In this document: one piece after another, positions 20,164-31,400 of the stretch | How the letters are laid out: every line of letters starts with the position of its first letter | Position numbering within the stretch: position 1 is the first letter of the stretch | Assembly: GCA_963970005.1 (NCBI GenBank) | Contig: CAXAMN010006447.1 | Coordinates: 135,723 to 199,722, forward strand | DNA from: Durusdinium trenchii | Taxonomy: Eukaryota > Sar > Dinophyceae > Suessiales > Symbiodiniaceae | Direction: 5' to 3' | Length of the DNA stretch: 64,000 nt | Position numbers and translations under genes: made by a program | The notes under the pieces: generated by a model | What the model was told of the DNA's origin: nothing | Seen by the model: the letters and a program-made list of their open reading frames with translations, nothing else | Databases searched by the model: none

Positions 20164-21493
20164 AGGGGGCCCATGAAAGCCTGATCAACCAGGCAAAGGT
20201 CCATGATTGTGCAGTGTGCGCTCAACATCAACGACGACCACAAGTGCCAGTCTCCTCGGTCCCCAATGCCCAAGAGTTCAACACTGGGTGCAGTCGGATA
20301 CCTTGTGGATCAAGATGCCTCCTGCAAAACGAGCTTTGCCAGTCATGATGATCAGCGATGCTGCAACTCGGTTTCTCGGAGGCAGAGTCTTGCAACGGGA
20401 ATCTCCCGAGGAGTTTGTGCTGGCACTTGAGCGTGGCTGGATTCGCACCTTTGGCCCAATGAAGATCTTGCAAGTTGATGATCATCGGAGCTGGTCTTCA
20501 GACTATGTCAAATCCTGGTGCTCCGAGAATGGAATCCAACTCCAGATCTCTCCCGGACAGAGTCACACAAGACTGGCAATCTTGGAGAGGCGCCAAGTGA
20601 CAAGAAGGGCAATTGAGCTGTACGTGGCCGATCAGGAACAAGGAGATGTCCTCCAACCTTATGAACCACGAGAGCGGTTGATTCGGGCCCTATGCTATGT
20701 CATTCCTCAGATCAACCGGGGGACGAATGTTCGCGGGTACAGCCCTGCGCAGTGGGTTCTTGGCTACACACCTCATGTCCCAGGACTGCTGACGGAAGAA
20801 CCCCTTGAGCTGCCGAGCCTGGACCCATCGGACGAGTTCCTGCAGAAGCTCCAACGACAGAAGAAGGCAGCAAATGCAGTCTTCTCAGCAGATGTTGATG
20901 TTCGCGTACGACGAGCTCTCAACCGAAAGTTCACGGGGCAGTTGACCGTGTTCCAGCTTGGTGACATGTGCTACTACTACCGCGATGGACCAGGAGGCAT
21001 CGGCCCAAAACTACGCTGGAGAGGACCTGCCAGAGTCGTGATGGTTGAGCAGTTGGAGAGCGGCCCACACACAACGATCTACTGGGTGATGCATGGGACC
21101 AACCCACTAAGGGCAGCACCAGAACATCTACGACCGGTGCCGGAACAGGATGTTCCCAAACCTGCTGACGATGACCCCTTCTATCGAGCACAACAAGCTC
21201 TCCAAGGTGTGAGAAGCCGAGGCACGACACTCTACACGGACCTGACACGGATCAACAAGCGTCAGCGCCATGAGGTTTCAAGTGATGAAGAAGATGAAGA
21301 GTTCGATGATGAAGAACTCCCTGCTGGAGATGATGAACACCCTGGCCTCAGAGACACCTGGGAGATCTCGGATGACCGCAAGACATGGACAAGGATCCAT
21401 AATGTGCCAAGAAGAGAGCTCTATGTTCCAGAGAACAACTCCGAGGTGCCAGCCGATCGCTTCGACTTTCGTGATCGAGGATCAAATGGATGA
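20160..21493 (+). pseudogene. Copia integrase (frame-disrupted)
   Basis: The zinc-binding remnant (VHDCAVCAQHQRRPQVPV) is read in the third frame to about 20,285. The catalytic core then continues in the second frame: VQSDTLWIKM with the first Asp, LQVDDHRSWSSDYVKSWC with the second Asp, and SPGQSHTRLAILERR with the Glu. The join falls in CAACACTGGGTGCAG, where a one-base change would restore FNTW-VQSD. The core is followed by a C-terminal domain (GDMCYYYRDGP, PKLRWRGPARVVMVE). The frame ends at 21,493. Confidence 0.85.
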
Positions 21494-22267
21494 TGATTCC
21501 GATGTCCTGGTTGAGATCTTTGGCGATACTGACGCACCACCAGAGCCGGAAGAACCTCAAGATGAACCTCCACCGACCAACGGTGACGCACAACCTCAAG
21601 GAGGAAGTGGCGGCCAAGGAGGTGCTACACCTAACTTGGGAGATGGTGCAGAGGGACAGAGTCCACAACAACCGCCTCAAGACAATCCACCGATTGCTGA
21701 GAGCAATCCTGCACCAGAGAAGACTCTATGAAGCACAACCCGCAGAGAGCTTTCAGACACAGAGGGCAAGAGTGGATAGACAAGAGACCCTCTCCTTCCT
21801 GTACAAGCCCATGGAGTATGGCCCCATCCGATCAGAATCATCAAGGACTACACCTTTATGACCATCCAACACAAGAGGATCTCAACATGCAGATAGACAT
21901 CGACATCGAGAAGATCACAGACCTGCCCCCAGGTTGGCATGTTGAGAATGGATGGCTGTGCCTTGATGCCCCCACGGATGAGTGGACTTTGGAAGGAAAT
22001 TGGCTCATCAGAAACCACTATGTGCCAAGGAAGGGAGCCTTCAAGCCGGCCGAGGACACTTGCCCAATTGACCTCAACTACCTCGCCAAGGATAGAGTGA
22101 CGGCGACTTCGCATGGCACCTTCAAGGATAGATGGAAGCGCCATAGTGTGAACCATCTCATCGAGGAGGCCTGCTGGACTGGACAGACAAAGTTCAAATT
22201 GAAGCCCAACTGGAGGGCAAAGCTCAAGAAGACTATAAGAAAGCCAGTGGAGGCTACAAGTCCATGA
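21480..22267 (+). pseudogene. Copia spacer between integrase and reverse transcriptase (frame-disrupted)
   Basis: A proline/acid-rich linker reads in the third frame (DDDSDVLVEIFGD, EEPQDEPPPTN) to 21,731. RVDRQETLSFLYKPMEYGP follows in the first frame, and then the second frame (DIDIEKITDLPPGWHVENGW, GNWLIRNHYVPRKGAF) to 22,267. At least three frame changes occur within 800 bp. Confidence 0.75.
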
Positions 22268-24084
22268 GAGCCTCAGGAGATCAGCCCATGGCCTATGAGC
22301 GCCATATGTCCATCTCCGATCGACAAGCCTTCATGAAAGCCAAGATCAAAGAACTGGACAGCTTCTTCAAGAATGAAGTCTGGCTCTATGACCACGAGAA
22401 CAATGCAGATCCCTCCAGGGTGCTGAAGGCTCACTTCATCCTGACTTGGAAGAAGAATGAAGATGGCACACCAAGGGCAAAAGCTCGACTCATCACCCAA
22501 GGGTTCAAAGACCCCGATGCCCTGTCTGGTGCACTGACGACAAATGCACCAACATTGACAAGACTGGCTAGAGGCATGATCTTGAGCATTTGCCAGCTCT
22601 ACTCCTGGAAGATGTTCACGTCGGACATCACAACAGCTTTCCTTCAAGGCAAGAACTTTGCGGAAGGATCTGATCGTGTGATTTGGATCAAGCTCCCAAA
22701 GGATGCCAAGATGCTGCTGGGCCTTGATGCAGATGCTCCTCAATTGATGAAGTTGGTGAAACCAATGTATGGTTTATGTGATGCACCACGAGCATGGTAC
22801 GAAGAGGCCTCAGAGCGCATCCTCAAGGTTGGTGATGGCAACATTCTACGCCATCCCCTTGACCCATGTCTCTTCATGGTCTACAAGCCCTGGCCAGAAG
22901 GAACACCACTGGACCCCAATGTGGAACGTGAGCTGGCCGGCATTTTTGGGATCCATGTTGATGATTTGGTTGGATGTGGCAACCCACATGATCCGATCTT
23001 CACCGAAACCAAGAAGAAGCTACAAGAAGTCTTCACTTTTCGGGAATGACAAGATGGTGATAAACTTGAATACTGTGGCAGCCAAATTGATTGCCAACGT
23101 GCAGAAGTCAGCACCCTTGGTCAAGAAGAGTATATCCACAAAGTCAAGCCGATCCCTGTCACAAAGGAACGTCTTCAGATGCCTGACACCCCGGTGACTG
23201 AGAAGGAGAGATCCCTGCTCCGTGGCCTCATTGGTGGATTGCAATGGCCAGCGACCCAGAGCTCGCCACATCTTCAGGTGGGAATTTCTCAGTTGGCCGG
23301 AGAGACATCCAGAGCAACAGTGGCAACTCTCCAGAAGGGAAACAAACACCTTCGGTATGCCAAGGAGTAGGCGGACGTTGGACTGCAGTACCGTCGCTTG
23401 GGAGAAAAGAATGAGATGACTTTCGTCGTCTACAGCGACGCATCGTTTGCAACAAAACAAGATTTGAGCAGTCAAGGTGGGTACATGTTGGCTATGTGCC
23501 ACAAAGATGTTGCAGATGGAAAGTGTGAAGGGCACTACAACGTCCTCGATTGGCGCAGCTGGAAATTGCCAAGAGTGGCTCGCAGCACCCTGTCCGCAGA
23601 GTCTCAAGCCGCCAGTGAAGCAGCAGACAGCCTGATGTACACCTCCCTGTTTTGGAACATGATCTTCAGAGCATTGCTGCCCCTAGACAGTGTTGAAACT
23701 GGACACTTGGCAAACAGCCCCAAGTTGATTGTGGACGCCAAGGCCCTCTATGACATTTTGGTCAAGGAGGAGATTCAGGCAGCAACTGGAGCAGATAAGC
23801 GCACGACGATTGAGGCCCTGGTTTGCAGAGACAAGCTGGCTTGCTGCAATGGCAAGGTTATGTGGGTGTCGTCAGAACTTCAGTATGCCGATGGCCTGAC
23901 AAAAGATGCTGCTGCCCAGCCAAACCAGGATGCCCAGGAGCATCGTGAAGAAGATCAAAAACATGAAGTCAAACATGTCATAACCCTCAGGGATGTAGTG
24001 CTCCCTCGTTGTCCCATTGCCACCCTTCTCTGTCTCATGGGCGTTGACCCCGTTCAGGAAGTAGTTGGCAAACATGGCATATAA
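22264..24084 (+). pseudogene. Copia reverse transcriptase and RNase H with two in-frame stops
   Basis: One frame runs through KARLITQGFKDPD, SDITTAFLQGK, MYGLCDAPRAWYEE and FGIHVDDLVGCG (HVDD in place of the common YVDD), then RNase H: FVVYSDASFA, STLSAESQAASEAAD, IVDAKALYDIL and ELQYADGLTK with its acidic residues. TGA at 23,047-23,049 falls after FRE where a Trp codon (TGG) would fit. TAG at 23,368-23,370 follows YAKE. Everything else is well preserved, consistent with a young copy. Confidence 0.92.
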
Positions 24085-24178
24085 TGCCCGTTCCGGTCTC
24101 TTGATGGCGTACATATTTTCGCCCTTCTTGCGGCTTGAGATGTTCTTCTTCTTGGAGGCTTGAAAGGTCTCATCGCTC

Positions 24179-24763
24179 TTGAGCTTTGTCACGTGGGACC
24201 TCAATCTCTGTCCCAACAAAGGTGCAATGAGATGCTTTGGCACTACATCCATCAGCTGGACAACAAAGAGTTCTCCACCGAAGAGTACCAGAGAGTGCTC
24301 TGTGCAGACCGATCGCACAGGTCTGGAGGAACAGCGACTCGTGGAGCTTCGAAAAGACAAGGTGAAGTTGCTGGAAGAAGTGGCCCATTTTCGTGATGAG
24401 TGGGCCCTTGCCGAGGGGAACTATCAGGATCGCCGCCATCAAGTACAAGTCTTGCAGCGGATGAACCAGAAGATTTTAGAAGAGTGTGAGGAGACCCTCA
24501 ACCAGAAGATGAAGGTTGCAAAGCAGAACGCTTCTTTGAAGCCAATCTATTTGGCAGCCATGGGTGGGTGCTGGCATGCAAGCCGGAAATGTGTCGCTGG
24601 GCGCACAGCGAACTTGGTCTATGAGAGGCAACCATGCAAAGCGTGCTCTCACACGTTCTTGGAAGAGTGCACCCCAAAGGCCACACTTGGTGCCACACAC
24701 TGGACAGAGAACACGAACGGTGACCTCACAGGCACTTCGGCCGCTTCAGACACCCCATGGTAG
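24179..24763 (+). CDS. Extra ORF of the copia element: coiled coil plus Cys-rich end
   Basis: From about residue 45 the protein is a strong coiled coil (ECSVQTDRTGLEEQRLVELR, KLLEEVAHFRDEW, VLQRMNQKILEECEETLNQ). After IYLAAMGGCWHASRKC it ends in a Cys/His pattern (C-X6-C, later CKAC) suggesting a small zinc site. It lies between RNase H and the 3' LTR, a place where standard copia elements code nothing, in its own frame. It could be a separate captured gene or a remnant of the polyprotein end. The start may be later than 24,179. Confidence 0.6.
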   Translation: MSFVTWDLNLCPNKGAMRCFGTTSISWTTKSSPPKSTRECSVQTDRTGLEEQRLVELRKDKVKLLEEVAHFRDEWALAEGNYQDRRHQVQVLQRMNQKILEECEETLNQKMKVAKQNASLKPIYLAAMGGCWHASRKCVAGRTANLVYERQPCKACSHTFLEECTPKATLGATHWTENTNGDLTGTSAASDTPW

Positions 24764-24815
24764 CAAGGAAGCTTTAATTTGAACTTTTCTTTGCACTGAC
24801 CCTCTTTTTCACCCG

Positions 24816-25018
24816 TGTGAAATGTGCGCCGCACATCCATGAGGGTACTTGACATGACCATTTGTCACCCTGCCGCCTCAAACCAAAGTGGTGGGGCGCT
24901 AGCCTTTCGACGCCAATGGCAACTGGAAAAGGTCCGTGTGACCGCGGCATTCGAACTACGACTTTTGCATCGGGACCTTGAGAGCCCGAACCCGGTGAGT
25001 TGCGCCCGCTTACCAACA
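24816..25018 (+). repeat. 3' LTR (203 bp)
   Basis: Identical to the 5' LTR except for one missing G. It is followed by the TTTTT duplication at 25,019-25,023. Confidence 0.97.
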
Positions 25019-25780
25019 TTTTTGAATACCATTGGAGCTTGCTTGCCAAGATCTTAGGATGCATGCATGCTGTTTGCGAGATGAACCATTGGAGTTGGAC
25101 GCTGCATATCGCCACCTGAAGAAATACGTTTAAAAGGCTGACCTGAGATCTGGAAAGCCTGTGAGGGCCTTAACCCCATCTGTGAACCGCAACAAGTCAC
25201 TCTCTGGTTGGCCTGGTTCCAGGGCGCCGGCAAGGTAGGAGCCATCTGCCACTTGCAGCGACTAAGCTGCTGGCGGAGTTCCAAATGCTGCCCCTGAACA
25301 TCAGAATTTGCTCATGGACCCTTACGTTTCGCTAACCCAGAAGTTCAGCCCACTCTGTCTGGCGCGTGCCTTCGGGACTCTTACTGAATACTCGACTTGC
25401 AGCATCGGTGCCTCCTTGGGCAACACAGCATGCAATAAACCAATGCTTACAGGCAATGCGAAGCCTCTGTGGATGTATACTTTCCGAAATGGTTATGAAG
25501 AACAGTTGCGCAAATTGACCTGATCGTTCTTTCAGGCGGGATTGCCAATGACTCTTATAGAGAGAGAGAGAGAGCTCTGGAGTCTGACCTCTCTCCTGCA
25601 AGTGTACTTGTCAAGCTAAACTTAGTGCATCTGCGTCTCTGACTTCACAGCCCAAGCTGTAAAGTGAACCAAACGCCGCGGATCAAGGTCCAGCCTTGAA
25701 AATGACGTGATACAATACACCAGCATCCACGACTCCACATTGGCTTGAAGCAGTCGGATGCATGTGGCCTTTCCTGGCTC

Positions 25781-26053
25781 TTACAGTAAACCGAAACGGC
25801 CGAGAGGCTGCTGGAGCAAACTCTGCTTCAAGGCGGCTTGGCTCGGCCATGCTAGAGAGCTTTGGCTTAGAGCGTCTTCATCCCCATCCTGCAGCGAACG
25901 GCCAGAGAATGAGCCGCGATAGGTGGTAAGTCTGTCAGTTTGCTTCTTTATGAACAAGGCCATTGGCCAAAGCTGATGGAGAATAGCATGGTGACCCCGG
26001 ATGGTCAGCTTGCCCGCCTGGGCTCCATGAGAGGCGCTCCTAACAAACTTCAA
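25781..26053 (-). CDS. Coding exon with stop, unrecognised
   Basis: The minus frame LKFVRSASHGAQAGKLTIRG ... HAILHQLWPMALFIKKQTDR ... QSLLQQPLGRFGLL-stop has balanced composition and looks like a C-terminal exon. It follows minus-strand pieces at 27.7-26.5 kb and may end the same gene. The first residue shown is not necessarily a start. Confidence 0.4.
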   Translation of the reverse strand: MKFVRSASHGAQAGKLTIRGHHAILHQLWPMALFIKKQTDRLTTYRGSFSGRSLQDGDEDALSQSSLAWPSQAALKQSLLQQPLGRFGLL

Positions 26054-26629
26054 CTCACCTGAGTCGCAGTGTTCAGCTCATGAAAGGGAACATGAAGTGA
26101 TCTACTGAAATCTAACATGATATCCGGAAAGGAAAGGAAATGTTTACAGTAGATAGCACGCCAGGTGGCTGTGGGTCTCAAAAACTTAGAACACCAAACC
26201 ATTGCAGCTTGACCTCCCTGGTAGTCTGCGGGGTTTTGGCCCACCGCCAGATGTCAATTTATCGAACACATCCCCTATTTCTCTTGGCCAAGTGCCTCCA
26301 AAAAGGCCCACCTCCGTCTGCCCATCTTCCCTGCTTCAGAGTCAGGCCACTCCGCTCCAGCAAAACATCGTGATGGTCCACCGAGCTTCTAGCCTCAGCG
26401 ATCTCTTGATGCATGGGTTCACCTGCAGAAAAATATGAAACATTATTGAACCCATGAGTTATCTAATTTGTTCACGAGATGCCTTCATGGCACATGGCAT
26501 GTTGACGAATAAATCCCGCACCATTGTTGTTGATCATCAAGTGTTCATCTATGCTATCGATGGGGAGCCACATATCTTGCATCTGCATGGCTCCATGGGC
26601 TACAACAATTACACTGTACAAGCTTACGG

Positions 26630-27660
26630 TTAGACAAGATGTCCATCCTTTATTCCGGCATGGATGAACATGCTCACAGTATGGGGCACGTCCACTGGAC
26701 CACAAAGTGTGTTTTCCAAAACGCCGTAGGGTGGGGAGATTCCCTTCTCAGAACGACGAGGGGCTCCAACAGCACCGCCATCTCCAACCACATCCTCGAC
26801 TGAGTGGCTCAGCTGGTGACATGCCAACTGTTTCTACCCAAAAAATGATGTCTTTCTCTACTGCCCTCATGGTTAAGCTTATCCAGCTTATCCTACTGTC
26901 CTATATTGCTCAGCGATCTTGTAGAAGCAAAAGTTGTCACCCTTCTTACCTCTTTGGCATCTGGGATGCCCCGTACTTAGCCCACAAAGCTAGGCAAATT
27001 ATTCTCTGTTGAGACAAGCAGCATCATCCCACCCTATCTTCACTACATCTTCCTGGCAAAAGCACAGTCATCACACGCCACATCTCCCGCCACTATTGAA
27101 AACTCCTGCCTCTGGATCTTCCACAAAGCTTGGACCCTTGACCAAGTCCACCAAACGCTTCTCATCTGCTACCACAACCTCCGACTCCTTGTCCGAAAGC
27201 CTCCTGAACAAATGTGCGAGGATCTCCGTGCTAGCCCCTTGCCCCGCTCTGTAAACATATATATATATAGGACTGACACGACATGCCGCCACGACCTCCA
27301 TGCTCGCAAATGATCAATGTTTTGAACTGTTCAACACGTCCGCGTCCTTGGACGGCTTGGTGATCTCTCAGGACAAACATCAAAAGTAGGAGCTGCGGAC
27401 GCTGCAGGCACGGCCAGGGCAGCAGGCGCGGCGGGCGCTGAGCTATCATCTGCAAAGTCGACAACCGCTGATGAGGTGTGAGTTGCCCACATGGTTGGGA
27501 GCTTGATGCTGAAGCTGCACTCCACCAGGATAAGCACCCCTAAGTCCAGAAAGTAGGTGCAATATGGTGCAATACTCTTGGTAGGTTCTTCTCTCAGAGA
27601 GACAGAAACAAGCGAAGTATAAACCGCCAGGTTTTGTTCTCCGGATTGCACTTTCATAGG
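26630..27660 (-). CDS. Scattered minus-strand coding pieces, unrecognised
   Basis: Pieces: about 27,560-27,345 (HTSSAVVDFADDSS, an Ala/Pro-rich run, TFDVCPERSPS), 27,240-27,080 (LAHLFRRLSDKESEVVVADE, KRLVDLVKGPSFVEDPE) and 26,827-26,640 (SVEDVVGDGGAVGAPRRSEK). They could be cytoplasmic tail exons of the large mosaic gene upstream or a separate gene. No family is recognisable. An (AT)n run lies at 27,248-27,261. Confidence 0.35.
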
Positions 27661-27814
27661 ACTTTACAAGGCAGCCAAATAAGACTACTGCTCCGAGTTG
27701 CGACAGTGTCCCACAAGCTCAAAAATCAGGCCCAAAAGCACCTTGTCAAGCCCAGCTTTCGCACCAACAACTAGGGCCGTAAGTAACCACAGCTTACTCA
27801 CTGTCTGGCTGAGT

Positions 27815-27912
27815 TTGCTCAAGTTTGCTATAGCGTCCTTGCTCCTAGTAGCGCGGCCCTTTGTTCGTAATAGCTTCTTGCTCCTAGTAATTAGTAAGGC
27901 CAGGAGCCCCTA
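27815..27912 (+). repeat. TTGCTCCTAGTAGC repeat, locus 1
   Basis: Four imperfect copies of an about 28-base unit built around CTTGCTCCTAGTAGCG. The same motif recurs at 38,365-38,460. Confidence 0.7.
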
Positions 27913-28479
27913 GTAGCGTCCTTAAAGACACCACTTTAAACAAAACATGGGGCAGTCAAGACTCAGTTGCACTCACGACAATGCTGAGCGCCAGCAGGAA
28001 AATCTGCAGGGTGTTCGGCGCGCAGCCAAACCCTGGTCACACAAAACACAGTGCAATCACAAATGCTTTAACATGCAATCAAGGGCACGTGCTGTCGGGC
28101 CAATCCCCCCCACCAGCCGAGCCCCACTTCTGTTAGGCTTGTGAAATACATGGCTCTTTGGAAATCAAAGAATTGTGATGAATTGTGCCTTCAAACACCA
28201 CCTGGGCGGCATTCTCACAGACTTCACTTCCTGCTTGCGTCTGCACCAGCGCCTGCACCTCAACAGTTCTAAACGCTCAACGCTTCAGCTCTGCCATGCG
28301 TTTCCACCAAGCATGCATAAATCGTTTCTGTGGCCAGCATGAAAAACCATGGGAACTGCTCCACTTCCCTTCTGCTGAATCAAGCAGTAGCTATTGCATA
28401 CATTGTGTACAACTACAGCTGTTGAATGCAGGCAACATCTGATAATGGGCCACTGCTTTTTTTTCGATGGAGATCCCGC

Positions 28480-31400
28480 AAGGCCCTGAGCCCCACCTCT
28501 AAAGCTTCCCCAGTCCCAAAGAGCTGGCGTCCATTCAGCACAATACGAAGACCGCAGTGAGCCTGGGCGAGGTTTCAGAACCAAACAGTGAAGCACTTCT
28601 AACTTCTAAGGTCACGGTCACAGCGAGCCGAAGATAAATACATCCAGATTTGAGGAAGTCCAACTTCCATGAATCATTCCCGAAGGGGTCTGAGGGTTCG
28701 GCGTTTTGGTTCGGTCATCAGTCATCAGGAAACAGTGCGGAACTGCTGCAACCGTTGCTTAGTTGTTTTGTGGCAGAAGGCACCCTGTTCAAAAAAAGCA
28801 ATCACTCTTTCCTCGTTCCTGACGGTCGTATCTCCGTACTGTGATTCCCAGCCATTTCAAGATTGGAGGCCTTCGCTGGCAAGTGAATCTCATGACCGTC
28901 ACACTTCTGTCAAGATCTGGGGCCAAAGGCACAATCCTGCAAAAACGACCCCCCCCATGCAATGCTGCCCAGCCCGTTGGCCTTGTCTACCTCGTTGCAG
29001 GTCAATTCCACACAACTGAAGACCTCCTCCTGGCCCATTGTTATCAGCATCGCGTGGCCAGAGGACACAATTTGGCCTGATTCACCCGGTCAAAGGTCAG
29101 CCTCTGGTCAAAAGCACCACAACTGGATAGCTGAGTTGCCATCTTGGGCGAGAACAGCAGACTCCACGCTCAAAGTATCACAGCTGCCTCCCAAGAATAG
29201 AGGATGAAAGAACGCATTGACACATTGAAGCAGCTAGTTGTGAACAAAATGTCAACACTCTCGCCTGCAGTGTCAACATAATACACTTCTGCCTTGCTCT
29301 TGCCAGGCGCCAATGACAAGGAGCCAGAACTGCCCCAAATCCCGACAGTTTCAGGGCAGCAAGCCACAGCTCCGGGTGGGGTGTTGGACATGGGGCAGGC
29401 ATTGCCTCGGCTGTGTTGGAAGAAATGCAGGCAGCACAGGCGCATCGGGAAAAATGATGCAACATGGGATGGAAATGCATCCAAACAAACCATTGATGAA
29501 GATCATGAAGTGGAGGAAGTGCCAAGTTGCAAATGCTGCTTCCCTCAAGGCGACTGACAAAACCGGCAGGGCATGCCTCACATTGATCCAAGCCTTCGCT
29601 TATACCTCGAGTGCCTGCGGGGCAGGGTTCGCAGTCGGACATGGCGGTCGCCCCACTAAGGCTTGTAAAGGTGCCGATGGGACAAGCCTCACAGGGCCAG
29701 GGCGCTCAGCTCAAAGCAAGCAACTCTAGAAAAAATAGAGCTTAGAAAGAGGTTGGAGGCCGTCGCCATTTGGAGGCCATCGCAAGTAGGTTAGCGGCCA
29801 TTGCTACTAGGTTGGAGGCCATCGCAAGTAGGTTGGAGGCCGTCGCAAGTGATTGGAGGCCTCACAAGTAGGTTGGAGGCCATCGCCTCCAGGTTGGAGG
29901 CCATCGCTACTAGGTTGGAGGCCATTGCTATTAAGCCCCACAGAATCCCACATCACCCTCCACCCTGTCAAACATAGTGAGCTGGTCAAGGTGAGGGTGT
30001 ACCGGTCGAACTTTGAAAAGAGGAAAGCACCAGGCCTGACATGCTATGGTCGGCAGCTGATCCTGATCATTGAAAGTACCAGGATCGCATTGTCTGCATT
30101 CCGTCTGCCCAAAGTACTGCATGTATTCACCCACAGAGCAAGGCTTGCAAGCGTCAAGAGTACTGTAGGTACCGGCTTCACAAACACCTGGGGGGACACT
30201 TGACTTTGCACAGTAAAGGCACGAAAGAGCCTCACATTGAGACGTGCAACTCTACCGATTGGGGTGGTCTGACACATGCGGGTGATCTGCAACCCTTTCA
30301 CACCAAACACCTCAAAGGATATATATATATATACAAGAGAAAGACAGTCCCCAGATCAAGAAAAGATCAATTCTTTTCCGCCGCCCAGCCATGGCGCTAC
30401 ACAGGGCACTGCCTGCAGCTGCTGCAAAGCCAGGTCGACATGGCTCGCAGCTCAGCTGGGAGGCGGCGCCATAGCTTGCGCTGGCGCTGCCTGCTGCGCA
30501 TGGAGTGCAGGTCTCTGGCCCAGCGGCACCTCTCACCTGCACATCGGCACGATGGAGCGAAGACAAAAAAGAACGACCATGAAATGAACGGAGAGCGCGA
30601 GCGTTAATCACCATTGCAAATGACGCAATTGAAGTGTGATTAACGAGTGTCTCCTCGCTGTAGCTACCAGGAAGGCAGTCCATGCAGTAAGAAGTATTGC
30701 TGTGCCTTGGCTAGCGGCTAGCTCAATACCGGGTTCCCGGTATCAGCTCCGTGTGTTCTGGAACACCAAATGGCCTCACATGGATCATGACATCCAAGAT
30801 GCCCATGTGTTCCTGCCGGGCAGGGTTCACACTCTGACATGCCCGGAACACCCGCAAAGCTGCCAAGCTCACAAGGGCTGCATGAAGGAGCTGAATCGCT
30901 GCTGATTTCACCAGGAGGGCACATCTCCTTGGTCTGCAGGGAGATGAAAGCTAGAATTCCTGTGAAGGATCGGTGTAAATTTAAAATTCAAGCTGTGGGA
31001 AACCACTGTTACAGGACAATCAATCAATCTGAGCATCGCAAAACTTCGAGCCAGGAGCACTGAATGCTCCTGCAGCACAGCCTAGACAATAGGTTGGCGA
31101 GTCCGCTCCTTCTGTCTCGCTGTACGTGCCAGCAGGACACCTGAACAAACAAGCTTTGAACTTTGGACACAAAGTCCCACAAACCCATGAGGGTACCAAG
31201 GCCCAAGAAACCACAGCCCAGCTGCCGATCACAAAGCCAAGCAGCGCTTCGCAACTTTCCAGGGAGCCTGCGGCCACTAAGATGGAGAAGCTGCCAGCTG
31301 GACACGCCGTGCACACCGTGCCGTTCTCCGAATAGGTGCCAGGAGGGCATTCAGTGCCTAGGATTTCACAAACACAACGGACCAATGGAGATCTTGTCAC

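Larger units (their letters stand above)
16959..25018 (+). mobile_element. Complete Ty1/copia LTR retrotransposon with accessory methyltransferase-like domain
   Basis: Both LTRs begin TG and end CA and differ by a single inserted base; the element is flanked by TTTTT on both sides (16,954-16,958 and 25,019-25,023). Order: LTR, primer-binding site, gag with zinc knuckle, protease, methyltransferase-like domain, integrase, proline/acid-rich spacer, reverse transcriptase, RNase H, extra coiled-coil/Cys ORF, LTR. Integrase before reverse transcriptase defines the copia order. The internal frame changes several times and carries stops at 23,047 and 23,368, so this copy cannot make an intact polyprotein, although its LTRs say it inserted recently. 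Confidence 0.97.

Noticed and set aside
30320..30333. (AT)n as TATA promoter
   Set aside because: Similar short AT runs occur at 13,842 and 27,248 next to unrelated sequence, and dinoflagellates generally lack TATA boxes. Left as simple sequence.
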